Assembly (NCBI RefSeq): GCF_003590095.1 | Contig: NC_039493.1 | Coordinates: 4,092,001-4,156,000 of the forward strand | Reading direction: 5' to 3' | Length of the DNA: 64,000 nucleotides | Source: Trichoplusia ni | Lineage: Eukaryota; Arthropoda; Insecta; Lepidoptera; Noctuidae | In this document: piece after piece, positions 12,894-23,277 of the stretch | Position numbering within the stretch: the stretch's first letter is position 1 | How the letters are laid out: each line of letters begins with the position of its first letter | The notes under the pieces: generated by a model | The model's input: only the letters and a program-made list of their open reading frames with translations | Database searches by the model: none | What the model was told of the DNA's origin: nothing | Position numbers and translations under genes: made by a program

Positions 12894-15800
12894 TTACAAG
12901 ATGGTGCACTTTTTCTTTTTGCCGCTGCCGTAGTCTGACTTGATGTTGATGCGCTCGGCCTCCTGGAAGCGCCGCACCAGGCGGACGAGCTCGTGGAAGG
13001 CTTGGTCGACGTTCATGCGCGCCTTCGCACTGCACTCGATGTACGGCACTTTGAGTTGGCGAGACAATGCTTGTGCCTCTTCCAGGGACACCTGAAACGA
13101 CGAAGTTTTGCTTAAAATATATTCTCCACTGTATGTAGTTTATTTATAAGTCCCTTGACTTATACCATCCGTATTCAAGTATTTTTATGTTTGTTCTTTA
13201 ACGCTTTATTATTTAATTTTATTGTTTGTTCCTCTTCTTTTCTATTTTATATCCCTTATAAGTTTTAAAATTAAAATTTAATTTCTATTTTCTTATAATT
13301 TATCACTAATTTTTGTACATGTACATATGCTGGTGAACTGCGTAAGGCGAATAATCATTTCATAATTAAGATTTAACTACACAGAAACTGTTCGCAAACT
13401 ATTACAAAAAAAAGTGCTATATGTATAAATCAATTCAAGCATTATAAAAATTGTTTGCTGTTCACTATAATAATGGAATTAACAAACCGCGTAAACAGTA
13501 TGATGGTTTTGTAAAGTAGTCAATAAAACAATGTCATTCATAAAAACAAAAACTCACAGATTGTGGTCATGAATTACCTCTGACGTAAAACCCCGTACTA
13601 TACTGTTAAAGCAATTTGAAGCTTACTCAATCAACGCATGGATTATTTTCCAATAACAGTTGTTTTACAGCATAACATGTGCCTCGTAAGCTACTATTTT
13701 GTAAGAAACGTGTTGTTGTTGTTTACTATTTGTCTATTATAAATATATTATTTCCTCTGATGATTTCATATTGTTACGAGAAGTATGAATGACGGTCAAA
13801 GGTTGGTATACTAGTTTTTTTTTATGTGTACATTACAAATGCATATGATTTTTTAGGTTTTTAAGAGTTATATCATGAAATTTTTAACCTGAGTACGTTC
13901 TTAGACCTAAAGTCGACGTCACAACATTACCGTCATCACTTATTCTTTTAAGTAATATTAATTTACCTTATTTATGTCTATTACAATTAACAAACTCAAC
14001 TTTTCGTTCCATAACTGATTATCATTCCCAGCATCAAAAATGTTGAAGCTGATCCGTTTAATTACCGTATTCGTAGAACTGGCTGGCAATCCGATACGGC
14101 CGGCGATCAGTCGCAGGACTGCAATATTAATTTACGAATCGCACACAACATCCAGTTCGACTTGCGACCCCGCCGCGTCAGATCATGATTAAGGACTCCG
14201 GTTGGGTCCGAAAATAGTCGGGCACTCCCGATAAATACGCGTGAGTGACCGTTGCATCATTTAATAATTAATCAGTCTCACGATAGTTACTATAAAAACA
14301 TCCAAAAAGTCTTGGCGTGTTTTGGGATCGAATCTTTGTCAATCCTAGGATCTTACCACTAGCCAAATCATACTATTAAGGTTTACTCACCACCCTCTGG
14401 TTCTCCAGATCAGCCTTGTTACCAACGAGCAGCATGGGGAACTCGTCCCTGTCTTTGACACGGAGGATCTGCTTGTGGAACTTGTAGAGCTCGTCGAAGC
14501 TCGCGTGGTCAGCAACGGAGAAGACGAGGAGGAAACCCTCGCCGGACCTCATGTACTGCTCTCGCATCGCGCTGAACTCTTCCTGGCCCGCTGTGTCCAG
14601 GACTGGAGAAGAGAAAAATGATTAAGAACTACTATACTATACTATATAGTCATCAGCCTATATTCGTCCACTGCTGGACATAGGCTCTCCAATTGCACGC
14701 CATCCAGATCTATCTTCGGCTAGTCGCATGCAGCTCAAACCATACATATTCATTTTTGTCGAACTGGAGAGATTTAAAACTGATATAAAGTTAGATGATC
14801 TATTAAAGTCGCAGTAGCGTCAGCTCATGGTTAAGAATTCTCATTGTGTGAGATACAAAATGGGCGATCCCGAAATGAGCGTCATAAAACGTGTAATTAA
14901 TTATGTAAAATTTATAATGTAGGTAGGTAGGATAGGTAAATTAATAAGGTATCTAACAGCTAGGGTACTAATAATGAGTCAATCAAATAAACCTTACAGA
15001 TAAAATCTGTAAAGTTAAATTGTGCAAAGAATTGCAATGCAATCTATCCTTGTGCCTATATTGAGCTAAGGACACAGATACAACTGCATAATGAGGACTT
15101 GTTATTTATTCTAAGCCTTAAAAGTAGATCTGAATAATGAAAACATACTATTACATAAAGAAAAAACAGTAATTTCATATTTTAAAATAAATGATCTGAA
15201 TATTTATTCCAATCACTGTGTTGTGTGGGACAAAATTTACAGTATCTGGCTCTGTCTGTACCTAATGTAAGATTAATGTTTTATCCTTTCTTATGTAAAT
15301 GCTAGATAGCCATTAACTAGCAACTGTAAGGCCATTTTATGTAATCTTAAACATAATATAATTATAGTATATATATAAAAGTAGACAAAAGCTTTTGTTA
15401 AGCCTAAAAATTTTAATCAATATATTAAACAAATAGAAAACCATCTATTAAAACAGTTCCTTGTTAAGATGTAATATTAATTACATAAAATACTATTATA
15501 TTAGATATTCTTAGGCAAAATTAGTCTCTGAGTGTAGTCACCAAGTAATGCTTAGTCAATCTAGATCATTACCATATTTGTTTACTTTGCTACTTGGAAT
15601 TTCCATTATGAAATAGTAAAATGCAACAAATTGAAGTAAACATTATTCAGAATGCAGAAACATATCAGATATCACTTTATCTTGTGATATAAAAATCTTT
15701 GATAGTGCAGATTATGAAACAGTAACAGTTGTAGCAAGTTGTGTTTAAACATGTTATATGATAAAGGCAGAAGTAGATAGGGATGTTACTGTTTTCTCAG

Positions 15801-16721
15801 CTGTGCAGCAGTTAATTTGATTCAATTAACTGCTGCACAGCTGTAGTTTTTGACACTGACTCAAGTAAAGATTATAAACTATTATTGCAAAACTTGTCTG
15901 GTGCTTTTTCTGTATAGGTTTGTTTACAATTTAGTTTTAATTAAATTTCTAGTGTTGTTTTTTTAAAAGATGCTTTAAGATTATTTACATAATTCATACA
16001 TTTCATAAAATGTTTGACCTTAGCCTTGCAATATTATATAGTATAACTCAAATGGGTTTACTAATTTCAAATTACAATATTGAATGAAGTTTCTATTGAG
16101 TTATTTGTGAACAATCTATAACAGAACAGTGTTATCTATTCTCAGAATTTGTTACAGTTAGCAACAGGTTGTCATCACTACAACATTGAAAAGGTTCATA
16201 AAAACATGCCCTTGGCATTCTTATACATAATTCTGTTTCAGACACCCACAGCACTTAACACCAGGAGCTCATATGATGCAGGAGTTCCACTTACTGTCAA
16301 GTTTGGCTGGAACATCATCAATGACACACTGCTTAGTGTAGCTGTCCTCAATGGTGGGGTCGTAGTCAGTCACGAAGTAGCTCTGGAACATCAAACATAG
16401 CCATTTGAGCACACCAGATGCGGTGACGCCAGTGGGCGGTGTCGCCTTCAAACAGGCCTTGACATAGACTGCCTCACAAACACTATTTATAAGCATGAAC
16501 GCATCACAACAATTTAGGGATGAAACCGACAATTTCTAAACATTATCTGCAGAAATTCTTAGAAACTCTAGCATCTGTTCCGTAGGCGTATCTCGGCCAA
16601 ATACGGCGATAAATACCTGAATAAATTGTATTGTGATTGCACTTTTTCCCACACCGCCGCCGCCGACGACGACTAGTTTGTAGGTTTGTGCTTGATTAGG
16701 TCTTTCACCAGCTCGCGACAT
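12894..16721 (-). CDS. Ras64B: Ras-like small GTPase of the Ras2/R-Ras/M-Ras type, 4 exons
   Basis: This is a membrane-anchored signalling GTPase. Coding exons 16721-16617, 16382-16295, 14602-14391 and 13091-12894 give 200 residues. All G boxes are intact: P-loop GGGGVGKS (20-27), switch I YDPTIEDSY (42-50), switch II DTAGQEEFSAM (67-77), NKAD (126-129) and ECSAK (154-158). The polybasic tail KKKK and CAAX box CTIL (197-200) are present; the terminal Leu predicts geranylgeranylation. The N-terminal extension before KLVVVG is a little longer than in classical Ras, as in R-Ras/M-Ras and Drosophila Ras64B (Ras2). Donors are GTATTT, GTAAGT and GTGAGT. The GTG upstream of the chosen ATG at 16721 was not used as a start. 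The gene is head to head with cyclin H, 631 bp between starts. The 5' intron 2 (14603-16294) is long and carries a perfect hairpin and repeats. Confidence 0.93.
14150..14300 (+). repeat. Partial copy of the palindromic repeat family
   Basis: This lies between Ras2 exons 3 and 4. It matches one arm and the centre of the element at 59268-59472, including gactccggttgggtccgaaa and gataaatacgcgtgagt. It continues through a tail (cagtctcacgatagttacta) corresponding to the other end of that copy. The opposite arm is missing. Confidence 0.7.
14650..14740 (+). repeat. LINE-derived fragment
   Basis: The string tcatcagcctatattcgtcc actgctggacataggctctc is a very common lepidopteran non-LTR retrotransposon remnant. 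It lies in Ras2 intron 2. Confidence 0.65.
15798..15843. repeat. Perfect 20-bp inverted repeat (hairpin)
   Basis: The arms cagctgtgcagcagttaatt and its exact reverse complement flank the 6-base loop tgattc. It lies in Ras2 intron 2. The short loop and perfect stem are unlike a typical miRNA precursor. No TSD or transposon end is evident. Confidence 0.8.
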
Positions 16722-17352
16722 TTTGAACACTAATAATGTCTTTAAATGATTATTGTTACAAAAATAGTCTAGTTTCTTTAATTTATGACAATCAGCAGCA
16801 CTTCACCGAAGATGACTCAAATTCAACTGCCACAGAGTATACATTTTATGTTTCGCGTAATATGAGTGTTGCTGTCATAGTTTTGTAGGTCAATGTTTAT
16901 TGTTTTTTCTATGTAATAGAAAATCCAGCTAATATCCTAAAAATAATTTAAAATATTTCCTTTCGATACTTTATTAAAGTCGAAAACAATTTAATCTATA
17001 TTGAAATCCAAACGTGCGTTCTGGACTGATGAATTAATATTTATAAAAGTACCTAAGTACGTATTCTCATCTCGGAATTTAATATTTTGGGAATATTAAT
17101 TGTAATTAACCTTAAAACCTTTTATTTTCCACAGTTGACCGTTCAAATAGACATTTCACAACCCTGAAGTGAAATTGAAAGTGCTTCTGAATAAGTTCTG
17201 AATGTACTCGTTTGGATTGTCATCTGGATTCTGGATCACTGTCAGTGTCAGTCAAATGTCAACAAAATCAAACGGACGAGGCCGTTTGTGATTCGTGTTG
17301 GTTTTGTATTTATTTTATAATTTGAACTCAACAAGTGAATGTAGATGCAAAC
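16722..17352. promoter_or_regulatory. Bidirectional promoter region, Ras2 / cyclin H
   Basis: These 631 bases lie between the divergent Ras2 and cyclin H start codons and contain no other ORF of note. No TATA box is obvious. A start-stop ATG-TAG (17339-17344) and an overlapping upstream ATG (17345) precede the cyclin H start. Confidence 0.6.
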
Positions 17353-18330
17353 ATGTTTTCAACGAGCTCCCAAAGGAAATTCTGGACGTTCGTCGATGAA
17401 ACTGAACTGGCTCGTTTGCGGGAAAAGCATAACCTAAACTATATAGCAAAACACGGAACACACATCGACGAATATCAACGGTACAATTTTTTTTTGTCTC
17501 CTGATGAAGAAAGGCTGCTTCTGAAACAGTATGAGCTGCACCTGAAGGATTTCTGTAAGCGATTCAGTCCGCCGATGCCTAAAGGAGTCGTCGGCACCGC
17601 TTTCCACTATTTCAAACGGTTTTATCTCTACAATTCTACCATGGATTACCATCCAAAAGAAATCCTCGCGACTTGTGTCTACTTAGCTTGTAAAGTTGAA
17701 GAATTTAATGTTTCCATTGGCCAGTTTGTTGCAAATATCAAAGGTGACAGAGATAAAGCATCGGATATTATTTTGAATAATGAATTATTACTTATGCAGC
17801 AATTGAACTACCATTTGACAATTCACAATCCTTTCAGACCTGTGGAAGGGTTTTTAATTGATATAAAAACAAGATGCTCTTTAGCCAACCCTGAGCGCCT
17901 CAGAGGTGGCATTGATGAGTTTCTTGACAAAGTATTTCTGACAGATGCTTGTCTCCTGTATGCGCCATCACAGATAGCCCTGGCGGCTGTCCTACACGCA
18001 GCTAGCAAGGAACAAGAGAACTTGGACAGTTATGTAACAGACATGTTATTTAGAGATGCAGGACAAGACAAACTGGCAATACTAATAGAAGCTGTGAGGA
18101 AGATCAGGTCTTTAGTTAAGATGGTGGAGAGTCCAGCGCGGGAGAAGGTCAGACTGATAGAGAAGAAATTGGACAGATGTAGGAATCAAGAGAACAATCC
18201 AGATAGTGAGATATATAAGAGGAGAATGAGGGAGTTGCTTGATGAAGACGACCTCCCCCATACTGGCTCCGGCAGAATGTCCCTTGACACCAGTGGAGTG
18301 TCACAAGTACTGTCACCATCCGCCTCATAA
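17353..18330 (+). CDS. CycH: Cyclin H, CAK/TFIIH subunit, single exon
   Basis: Cyclin H activates CDK7 with MAT1 to form the CDK-activating kinase, which also phosphorylates the RNA polymerase II tail within TFIIH. The ORF encodes 325 residues (human 323) and opens MFSTSSQRKFWTF, aligning with the family's N terminus. The first cyclin box holds PKGVVGTAFHYFKRFYLYNS and LACKVEEFNV; the second follows NPFRPVEGFLIDIKTR and includes LLYAPSQIALAAVLHAAS. A charged helix and a Ser-rich end close the protein. The frame is open upstream to a GTG at 17335, but the ATG at 17353 has a good insect start context (gcaaacATG) and matches homologues. The gene is intronless, unlike its neighbours. AATAAA at 18425-18430 gives a 3'UTR of about 100 bases. 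Confidence 0.95.
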   Translation: MFSTSSQRKFWTFVDETELARLREKHNLNYIAKHGTHIDEYQRYNFFLSPDEERLLLKQYELHLKDFCKRFSPPMPKGVVGTAFHYFKRFYLYNSTMDYHPKEILATCVYLACKVEEFNVSIGQFVANIKGDRDKASDIILNNELLLMQQLNYHLTIHNPFRPVEGFLIDIKTRCSLANPERLRGGIDEFLDKVFLTDACLLYAPSQIALAAVLHAASKEQENLDSYVTDMLFRDAGQDKLAILIEAVRKIRSLVKMVESPAREKVRLIEKKLDRCRNQENNPDSEIYKRRMRELLDEDDLPHTGSGRMSLDTSGVSQVLSPSAS

Positions 18331-18424
18331 CCATAGACAAGATTAACACCTCCTTGAATATTGACTATCACTTGATGGATTAATTTTATGAAAAAGTAAT
18401 ATGTACAAAAAATATTTTATCCTT

Positions 18425-18430
18425 AATAAA
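18425..18430 (+). terminator. Poly(A) signal of cyclin H
   Basis: AATAAA lies 95 bases after the cyclin H stop codon. Confidence 0.6.
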
Positions 18431-18899
18431 GTGACTCATTAAAGTCTTATTAAACAAACTTATTAATTTCCTCTGACTAATTTTAAACATTAACAGGTTT
18501 TAATTTACAGTGAAACAATTTCAAGCTATCAAATTAAAAAATTCTTCTTACGGTGCTCAGCTGCAAGGACCTGCTGTGTGAACGGTCCTGTACAGTTTTT
18601 GATGCTAAAGAAATATAATGCTAGCAGAGGAAACTTGTCAGAATGTTGCATTTTATTTGTTTCTGATGATTCTAATACTGTCTTATTATATTACACTCAT
18701 CTGTTTAGGTTAAGATACATTATTATGACTAGATTGTAACATAGGTTTAAATTGAAATAAATTTTATATGAACTTTACTTATTGCCTTTTTTTGTGGAGC
18801 ATATGGCTAAGCTTCAGCTGCACAAGTGAATCAATCACAGTTAGCACAGGGTAAGTTCCGCTTGATACGGTCGGTCCGTGGGACCATATCCCTACTTCC

Positions 18900-19090
18900 C
18901 TACTAATATTATAAATGCGAAAGTAACTCTGCCTGTCTGTCTGTTACGCTTTCACGTCTAAACCACTGAACTGATTTTAATGAAATCTGGAACAGAGATA
19001 GAGTTGACCTTGAGAAAGAACTGAGAGACTTTAGAAGAGTTCTCTTAGAAACGCGATATAACCGACATCGACGCGGGCGAAATCTAGTAT
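18900..19090 (+). repeat. Interspersed non-LTR-type repeat
   Basis: The start tactaatattataaatgcga, the tctgcctgtctgtctgttac block, aaaccactgaactgatttta and the end gacgcgggcgaaatctagta are diagnostic of a very abundant lepidopteran repeat family. It lies between cyclin H and the MITE. The rest of 18331-19540 has no recognised gene. Confidence 0.75.
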
Positions 19091-19540
19091 GTCATAAAGA
19101 GTTACTCGTGTTTCGGGAGGCATGTAAAATTGTGGGTCCCGGCTCGCATAAACACATCTTATGCAGAGACTGTTGTCTTATACGTCGCGCGTCGTATGGC
19201 AGATGTTACGAGTAGTCAGAAGGTAGAAAGTTGACAACTAGTCTAACTAAGGAGTACAGTGTTACCCAGATAACTAACTGGTTTAAGGAGGCAGATAGGA
19301 AGTCGCTCTTTGTAAAATACTGGTACTACGCGGCTAGATTGTAAGCCAGCTCATTCATAGTTGTTAAAAGGCTAGGATGATGATTATTTACTTATTTTTT
19401 TTATAGGTAATCAACTCAACGTTGTGAGGTAATCAGTGTACAATACGTTAGAAACAGATAGAGTCAGGGTTATTGCAACGATCCAATAAAATATGGAATT
19501 CATATTTTGATAGTTTAAAGTTAAAGTTGCTGATCGACCT

Positions 19541-20394
19541 CTAAAGGCGTAACCGCACGCAATCGCTGGTCGCTCGTTTACAGCGACAACTCCGATCACG
19601 AGACCCCATTTTTAAATTTCCCGCGACCCGAAAAGTGGCTGCTTCAAGCAGTCGCTCGTCGTTCGATATCTGGCGTGGCCTCATTGAGTCGCTGGTCGCT
19701 CCTTTCCAGCGACAAATATGATCACGTGACCCCATTTTAAATTTCCCGCGACTCGAGAAGTTGCTGCTTCATGGAGTCTATCGTCGCTCGTTTGCAGCGA
19801 CAATCTGGTCGAGCGACCCCATTTTAAATTTCCCGAAAAACAAAACATTTATATCTATAATCTAATTGTGAACTGGCTATTATGTAGAAACAAGTGTGAT
19901 TAAAAGTTACAAAGGTACATTTTAAACTCGATAAAACTACAATAAGGAAACAAAATTATGGTTTAAACGTACATTGTGTCCATACTTTACTAATATTTGT
20001 GAAATGTTTTAAAGTATTTACCTTGTCCGATTCCATTATTTACGAGAATTAATTTAGAGACCGTTTGCAGCAATACTTTTATGTAATTTAAATCGACTTG
20101 TTTCTACCGCTTAATTTTTTCTTTCCTTTTCTCTATTCTATAGTGTATTAGTCACCTATGTTCTTTTTTTTCCAGCGACAAAGGTCAACATTTTGAGTTT
20201 TATCATTACATATCACATGACCAGATTTGTCGCTGCAAACGAGCGACTGCAATGGCCGTACCTCAAAATTTTCAGCTTTGTGGCTACCTTTCCTGCGACC
20301 ATATTTTGTCGCTTTTTCGAGACGCGGGAAATTTAAAAATGGGTTCGCGTGATCAGATCGCGAGCAACGAGCGACCATGAGGTTATGCCTTTAG
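19541..20394. mobile_element. Non-autonomous DNA transposon (MITE-like) with subterminal repeats
   Basis: The ends are inverted: CTAAAGGCGTAACC at the left and GGTTATGCCTTTAG at the right (13 of 14 bases match). Inside the left half a unit of about 110-140 bp occurs three times, each with a gtcgct-rich start, cagcgacaa, accccattt and aaatttcccg. The right half carries the same words in reverse complement (cgggaaatttaaaaatggg at about 20325). No transposase ORF is present, so it would need a partner in trans. No clear target duplication was found at the ends, so the superfamily is unassigned. Confidence 0.75.
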
Positions 20395-20423
20395 TTAAAC
20401 AGCTCGTTTTTTTGGTAAGACAA

Positions 20424-20467
20424 AAATTACCTGCCTGTACATAGGCATATGTACAGGCAGGTAATTT
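20424..20467. repeat. Near-perfect 20-bp inverted repeat (hairpin)
   Basis: The arms aaattacctgcctgtacat (20424-20442) and its reverse complement (20449-20467) flank a short loop. It sits 30 bases right of the MITE and 183 bases beyond the AKH1 stop codon on the other side. Confidence 0.8.
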
Positions 20468-20649
20468 ATTAAGGTAGGTAATTCATAATAGAGAAAATGT
20501 GTTTTTGCTGAACTCTAGGCATATGGCAAGGTACTCGAATAAAAGAATAAAATAAAGCATAATAATTTATTTAATCATCATGATTCCGAATATCGTAAAT
20601 AAATAGTACTTAATGAAAATAGTTTGACTTCGTTAAAAGTTTAGCTTCT

Positions 20650-21236
20650 TCAAGGTTTCTGGCAGAGGACAAGTCTCTCGGCTTCATTCTGAAAATGAGA
20701 AAAAAATGTTTAAGTAAGTGTTCTTTTTTCATTTATTGTGGAATCATTTTACTGGGTTATAAAACTGTAGATTTCTACAACGGCAAGTACCCAGCACATA
20801 AATTTGCTGATGATGTTCGTATACCTACAACACACATACATTAAAAATTGAAGAAATGTATGCTATATAAAATTTATTTAAAAAGTAGGTAGGTATATTT
20901 AGAAAACCTTTTTTAATACAATTTCATTTCATAATCGCCGTAGAAAATTGGTTTTATAAATATAATAAGACACCATTAAAACATTCTGTATTACGGAATT
21001 AAACGTGCTGCGTCAGCATAAAGAGTCCTGATATTATAAAATCGAGCCGATTGTATGGTCTTTTAAATTACCTGAATTAACTTATAAATGGCAGCAATAG
21101 TCTCATCATTTCTGCAGGACATGGTGGCGGTGACGGCTCCTCGCTTGCCCCCCCAACTCGACGTGAACGTCAGCTGTGCTTCAGCGAGCATGCAGAGGCA
21201 GGCCGCCAGCAGAACGAAGAAGAACAAACGACTCAT
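20650..21236 (-). CDS. AKH1: Adipokinetic hormone 1 precursor, 2 exons
   Basis: AKH is made in the corpora cardiaca and mobilises fat-body lipid and sugar during flight and fasting. Exons 21236-21072 and 20688-20650 give 67 residues. Residues 1-20 (MSRLFFFVLLAACLCMLAEA) are the signal peptide. Residues 21-29 are QLTFTSSWG, whose Gln cyclises to pyroglutamate, followed by Gly for amidation and the Lys-Arg cleavage site. This is the well-known Manduca-type nonapeptide-family AKH. The associated peptide has one Cys in each exon. The intron (20689-21071) splits after LIQ with donor GTAATT. A TATAAAA box (21326-21320) lies 84 bases upstream of the start codon. Divergent from the second AKH gene. 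Confidence 0.95.
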
Positions 21237-21319
21237 CTTAAACTGAAGTATTTGGGTAAAAGGCTGCTTACGGTTGAACGACTGGTGGTAATGTGATGGA
21301 AATACGTTCAAGTCGTGGG

Positions 21320-21326
21320 TTTTATA
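21320..21326 (-). promoter_or_regulatory. TATA box of AKH1
   Basis: TATAAAA on the minus strand, 84 bases before the ATG, suits a strongly tissue-specific promoter. Transcription would start about 30 bases downstream. Confidence 0.7.
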
Positions 21327-21892
21327 CGGTTCAAGAAGCCGTAGCTGTTTTAATTTTCTTTTCTTTCTGATTGGATGTGTATGGGGGAGATGCAATTAGG
21401 GAAAGATTGTTTTGATTAGTTCGTTGTTCTCAAATGTGTCAGTGGGTTACAAAGTAGTAATTTTAGTAATATAACTAATACGTATAGAGATAGACGAAAG
21501 AGGAAATAACAAATAATATACTTTTCAAGGCACAGACGTGGGCAAAGTCGCAGGCAACAAGCAGTGAAAAGGACCACGGAAGGTATTACACTTTACTGAT
21601 CCCTCCAAACCTGTTGATAAAGAAGTTTACCTGTCTATCTGTGTCGCAATTTATAACTAACCGGTTCTTCTTTCCACCAGAAGCTCTTAGGAAGCGGTGA
21701 AGCAAAGACTGTTGTAAAATTGTATGATGAAACACTGCTAATTCACAGTGTAACTTGTATTAATAACTTTGATTATGAATATTTATAATTCAAATCTTAC
21801 TAGCTCAAAATCTCACCAAACCGATTGGCTGTCGATAGCCCTCCTCAAGGTGTTTTTCATCTCGATACCCAATGCTCTTATTGTATTCCACA

Positions 21893-22141
21893 TGTATAAA
21901 TAATAATAAATGATAAATAAATGCGGACAACATCACATACATTGTTCTGAACCCAAAGTAAGTTGCTAAAGCACTTGTGTTATGGAATTCAGATACAACG
22001 AAGGGGCCACAAACACCCAGACCCGAGACAATGTAGTAATAAGAATTTTTGCTTTGACCCGACCGGGGATCGAACCCGGGACCTCAGAGCTAGCGGTACC
22101 TTGAAACCGGTGCGTACGCCACGCGACCACGGAGTTCGTCT
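21893..22141 (-). repeat. tRNA-derived SINE
   Basis: Read on the minus strand, it opens with a tRNA-like head (ccgtggtcgcgtggcgtacg as A box, gggttcgatccccggtcggg as B box). The body includes gtctgggtgtttgtggcccc and gatgttgtccgcatttattt. It lies between the divergent AKH genes. It is not a tRNA gene, because the acceptor stem and 3' half do not fold. Confidence 0.8.
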
Positions 22142-22581
22142 TTCTTAGATGGTAAAACTTAGATCATAACAAAATGGACCGTGAGGTAGACTAGCAGGCG
22201 CTGTTTATAGCACGGTCAATATTCCCAAAAGTCAAGTCTCCACTTCAAATACGTCACAAGTTAGTGGTTTGGAAAATACTCATATTTTACAATTATCAAC
22301 TCCATTTTCAACCATCAACTAAAAATATACTTTAAAGTGAGAGTTAAAAAAACAATTCTAATTAGGCCGTTAGAATTTGACCTTCCTGCCGCCCCCAGAT
22401 CACAGTAATTCAATACTGGTCCATGAAAACATCCCTTACAAACACTCGAAAACAATTATTACGTCTTCCGCCAGACAAATTTGAGATGTGCGCCAATTGT
22501 GAGCATTTCATTATCATTTGAGGGGCTTCATTTGATTTGCATAGAAAACCTTAAAGGCGAGCTGTAATTATTGCAAGGGGG

Positions 22582-22588
22582 TATAAAA
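22582..22588 (+). promoter_or_regulatory. TATA box of AKH2
   Basis: TATAAAA (within gggggtataaaaactgag) lies 83 bases before the ATG, nearly the same spacing as in AKH1. Confidence 0.75.
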
Positions 22589-22664
22589 ACTGAGTGTTCT
22601 CGGTTCGGAATACATTCTTAGTTTTGACGAGCTGAAGTGAATACGTGCAGGATCCAAAATCAAA

Positions 22665-23277
22665 ATGTGCCGTTTTCTTGTTCTGTTCCTTCTGGTGGCC
22701 GCTGTAGCTGTCGTGATCGAAGCACAGCTGACCTTCAGCTCGGGCTGGGGCCAGGGGAAGAGGTCCATCAATACCGACCCTGCGAATGACGACTGTAACC
22801 CCGACGATGCGATCTACCAGATATACAAAATTATTGTGGTGAGTAACGAAGGCAGAAAATTTAAAAGATTTTCCCACGGATTTATACACTCGTTTTTAAT
22901 CTTCACGTTGTTTTTCAATATATTTTATAAATATAAATACTGTGTTGAAACTTTGATACCAGGCCATGTAGAGCAAAAAAAATAGGGCGATGTGCGCTTG
23001 ATATGCGCGAAAGTTTTTCAAATAGAAAAGACGGATTGTTTTATCAAAACCCTGAAACAACTAATAAATTGTAAGGTCAATTTGCAATAAAAACGATAAT
23101 TTTTCAAGCATCGAGTCTTTGTTTCTTACTGCATGTGACTTTAATGTTTAAGGATTTAAATTCCTTAATGAGTCCTTTTTTAAATGTCTTTCAAACAGCA
23201 ATAAAATCGTTTTCATTTTTTCCTGACAGGCTGAAGCAGAAAAAATGCGAGCGTGCCAGCGGGATGGAAAAATATAA
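22665..23277 (+). CDS. AKH2: Adipokinetic hormone 2 / hypertrehalosaemic hormone precursor, 2 exons
   Basis: This is a paralogue of AKH1 with the same plan. Exons 22665-22838 and 23230-23277 give 73 residues. A 20-residue signal peptide (MCRFLVLFLLVAAVAVVIEA) is followed by the decapeptide QLTFSSGWGQ, amidation Gly and Lys-Arg. The peptide matches the moth hypertrehalosaemic hormone pELTFSSGWGN-NH2 except for Gln at position 10. The associated peptide has two cysteines, one in each exon (DDCNPDD and RACQRDG), as in AKH1. Donor GTGAGT, acceptor ctgacag. The intron falls at the homologous position (after YKIIV versus YKLIQ), supporting tandem-duplication origin with inversion. AKH family receptors are Gq-coupled GPCRs related to the GnRH receptor. 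Confidence 0.93.

Noticed and set aside
17335..17352. Upstream in-frame GTG start for cyclin H
   Set aside because: The six extra residues do not match cyclin H N-termini. The ATG at 17353 has a good context and aligns with MYHNSSQ-type starts.
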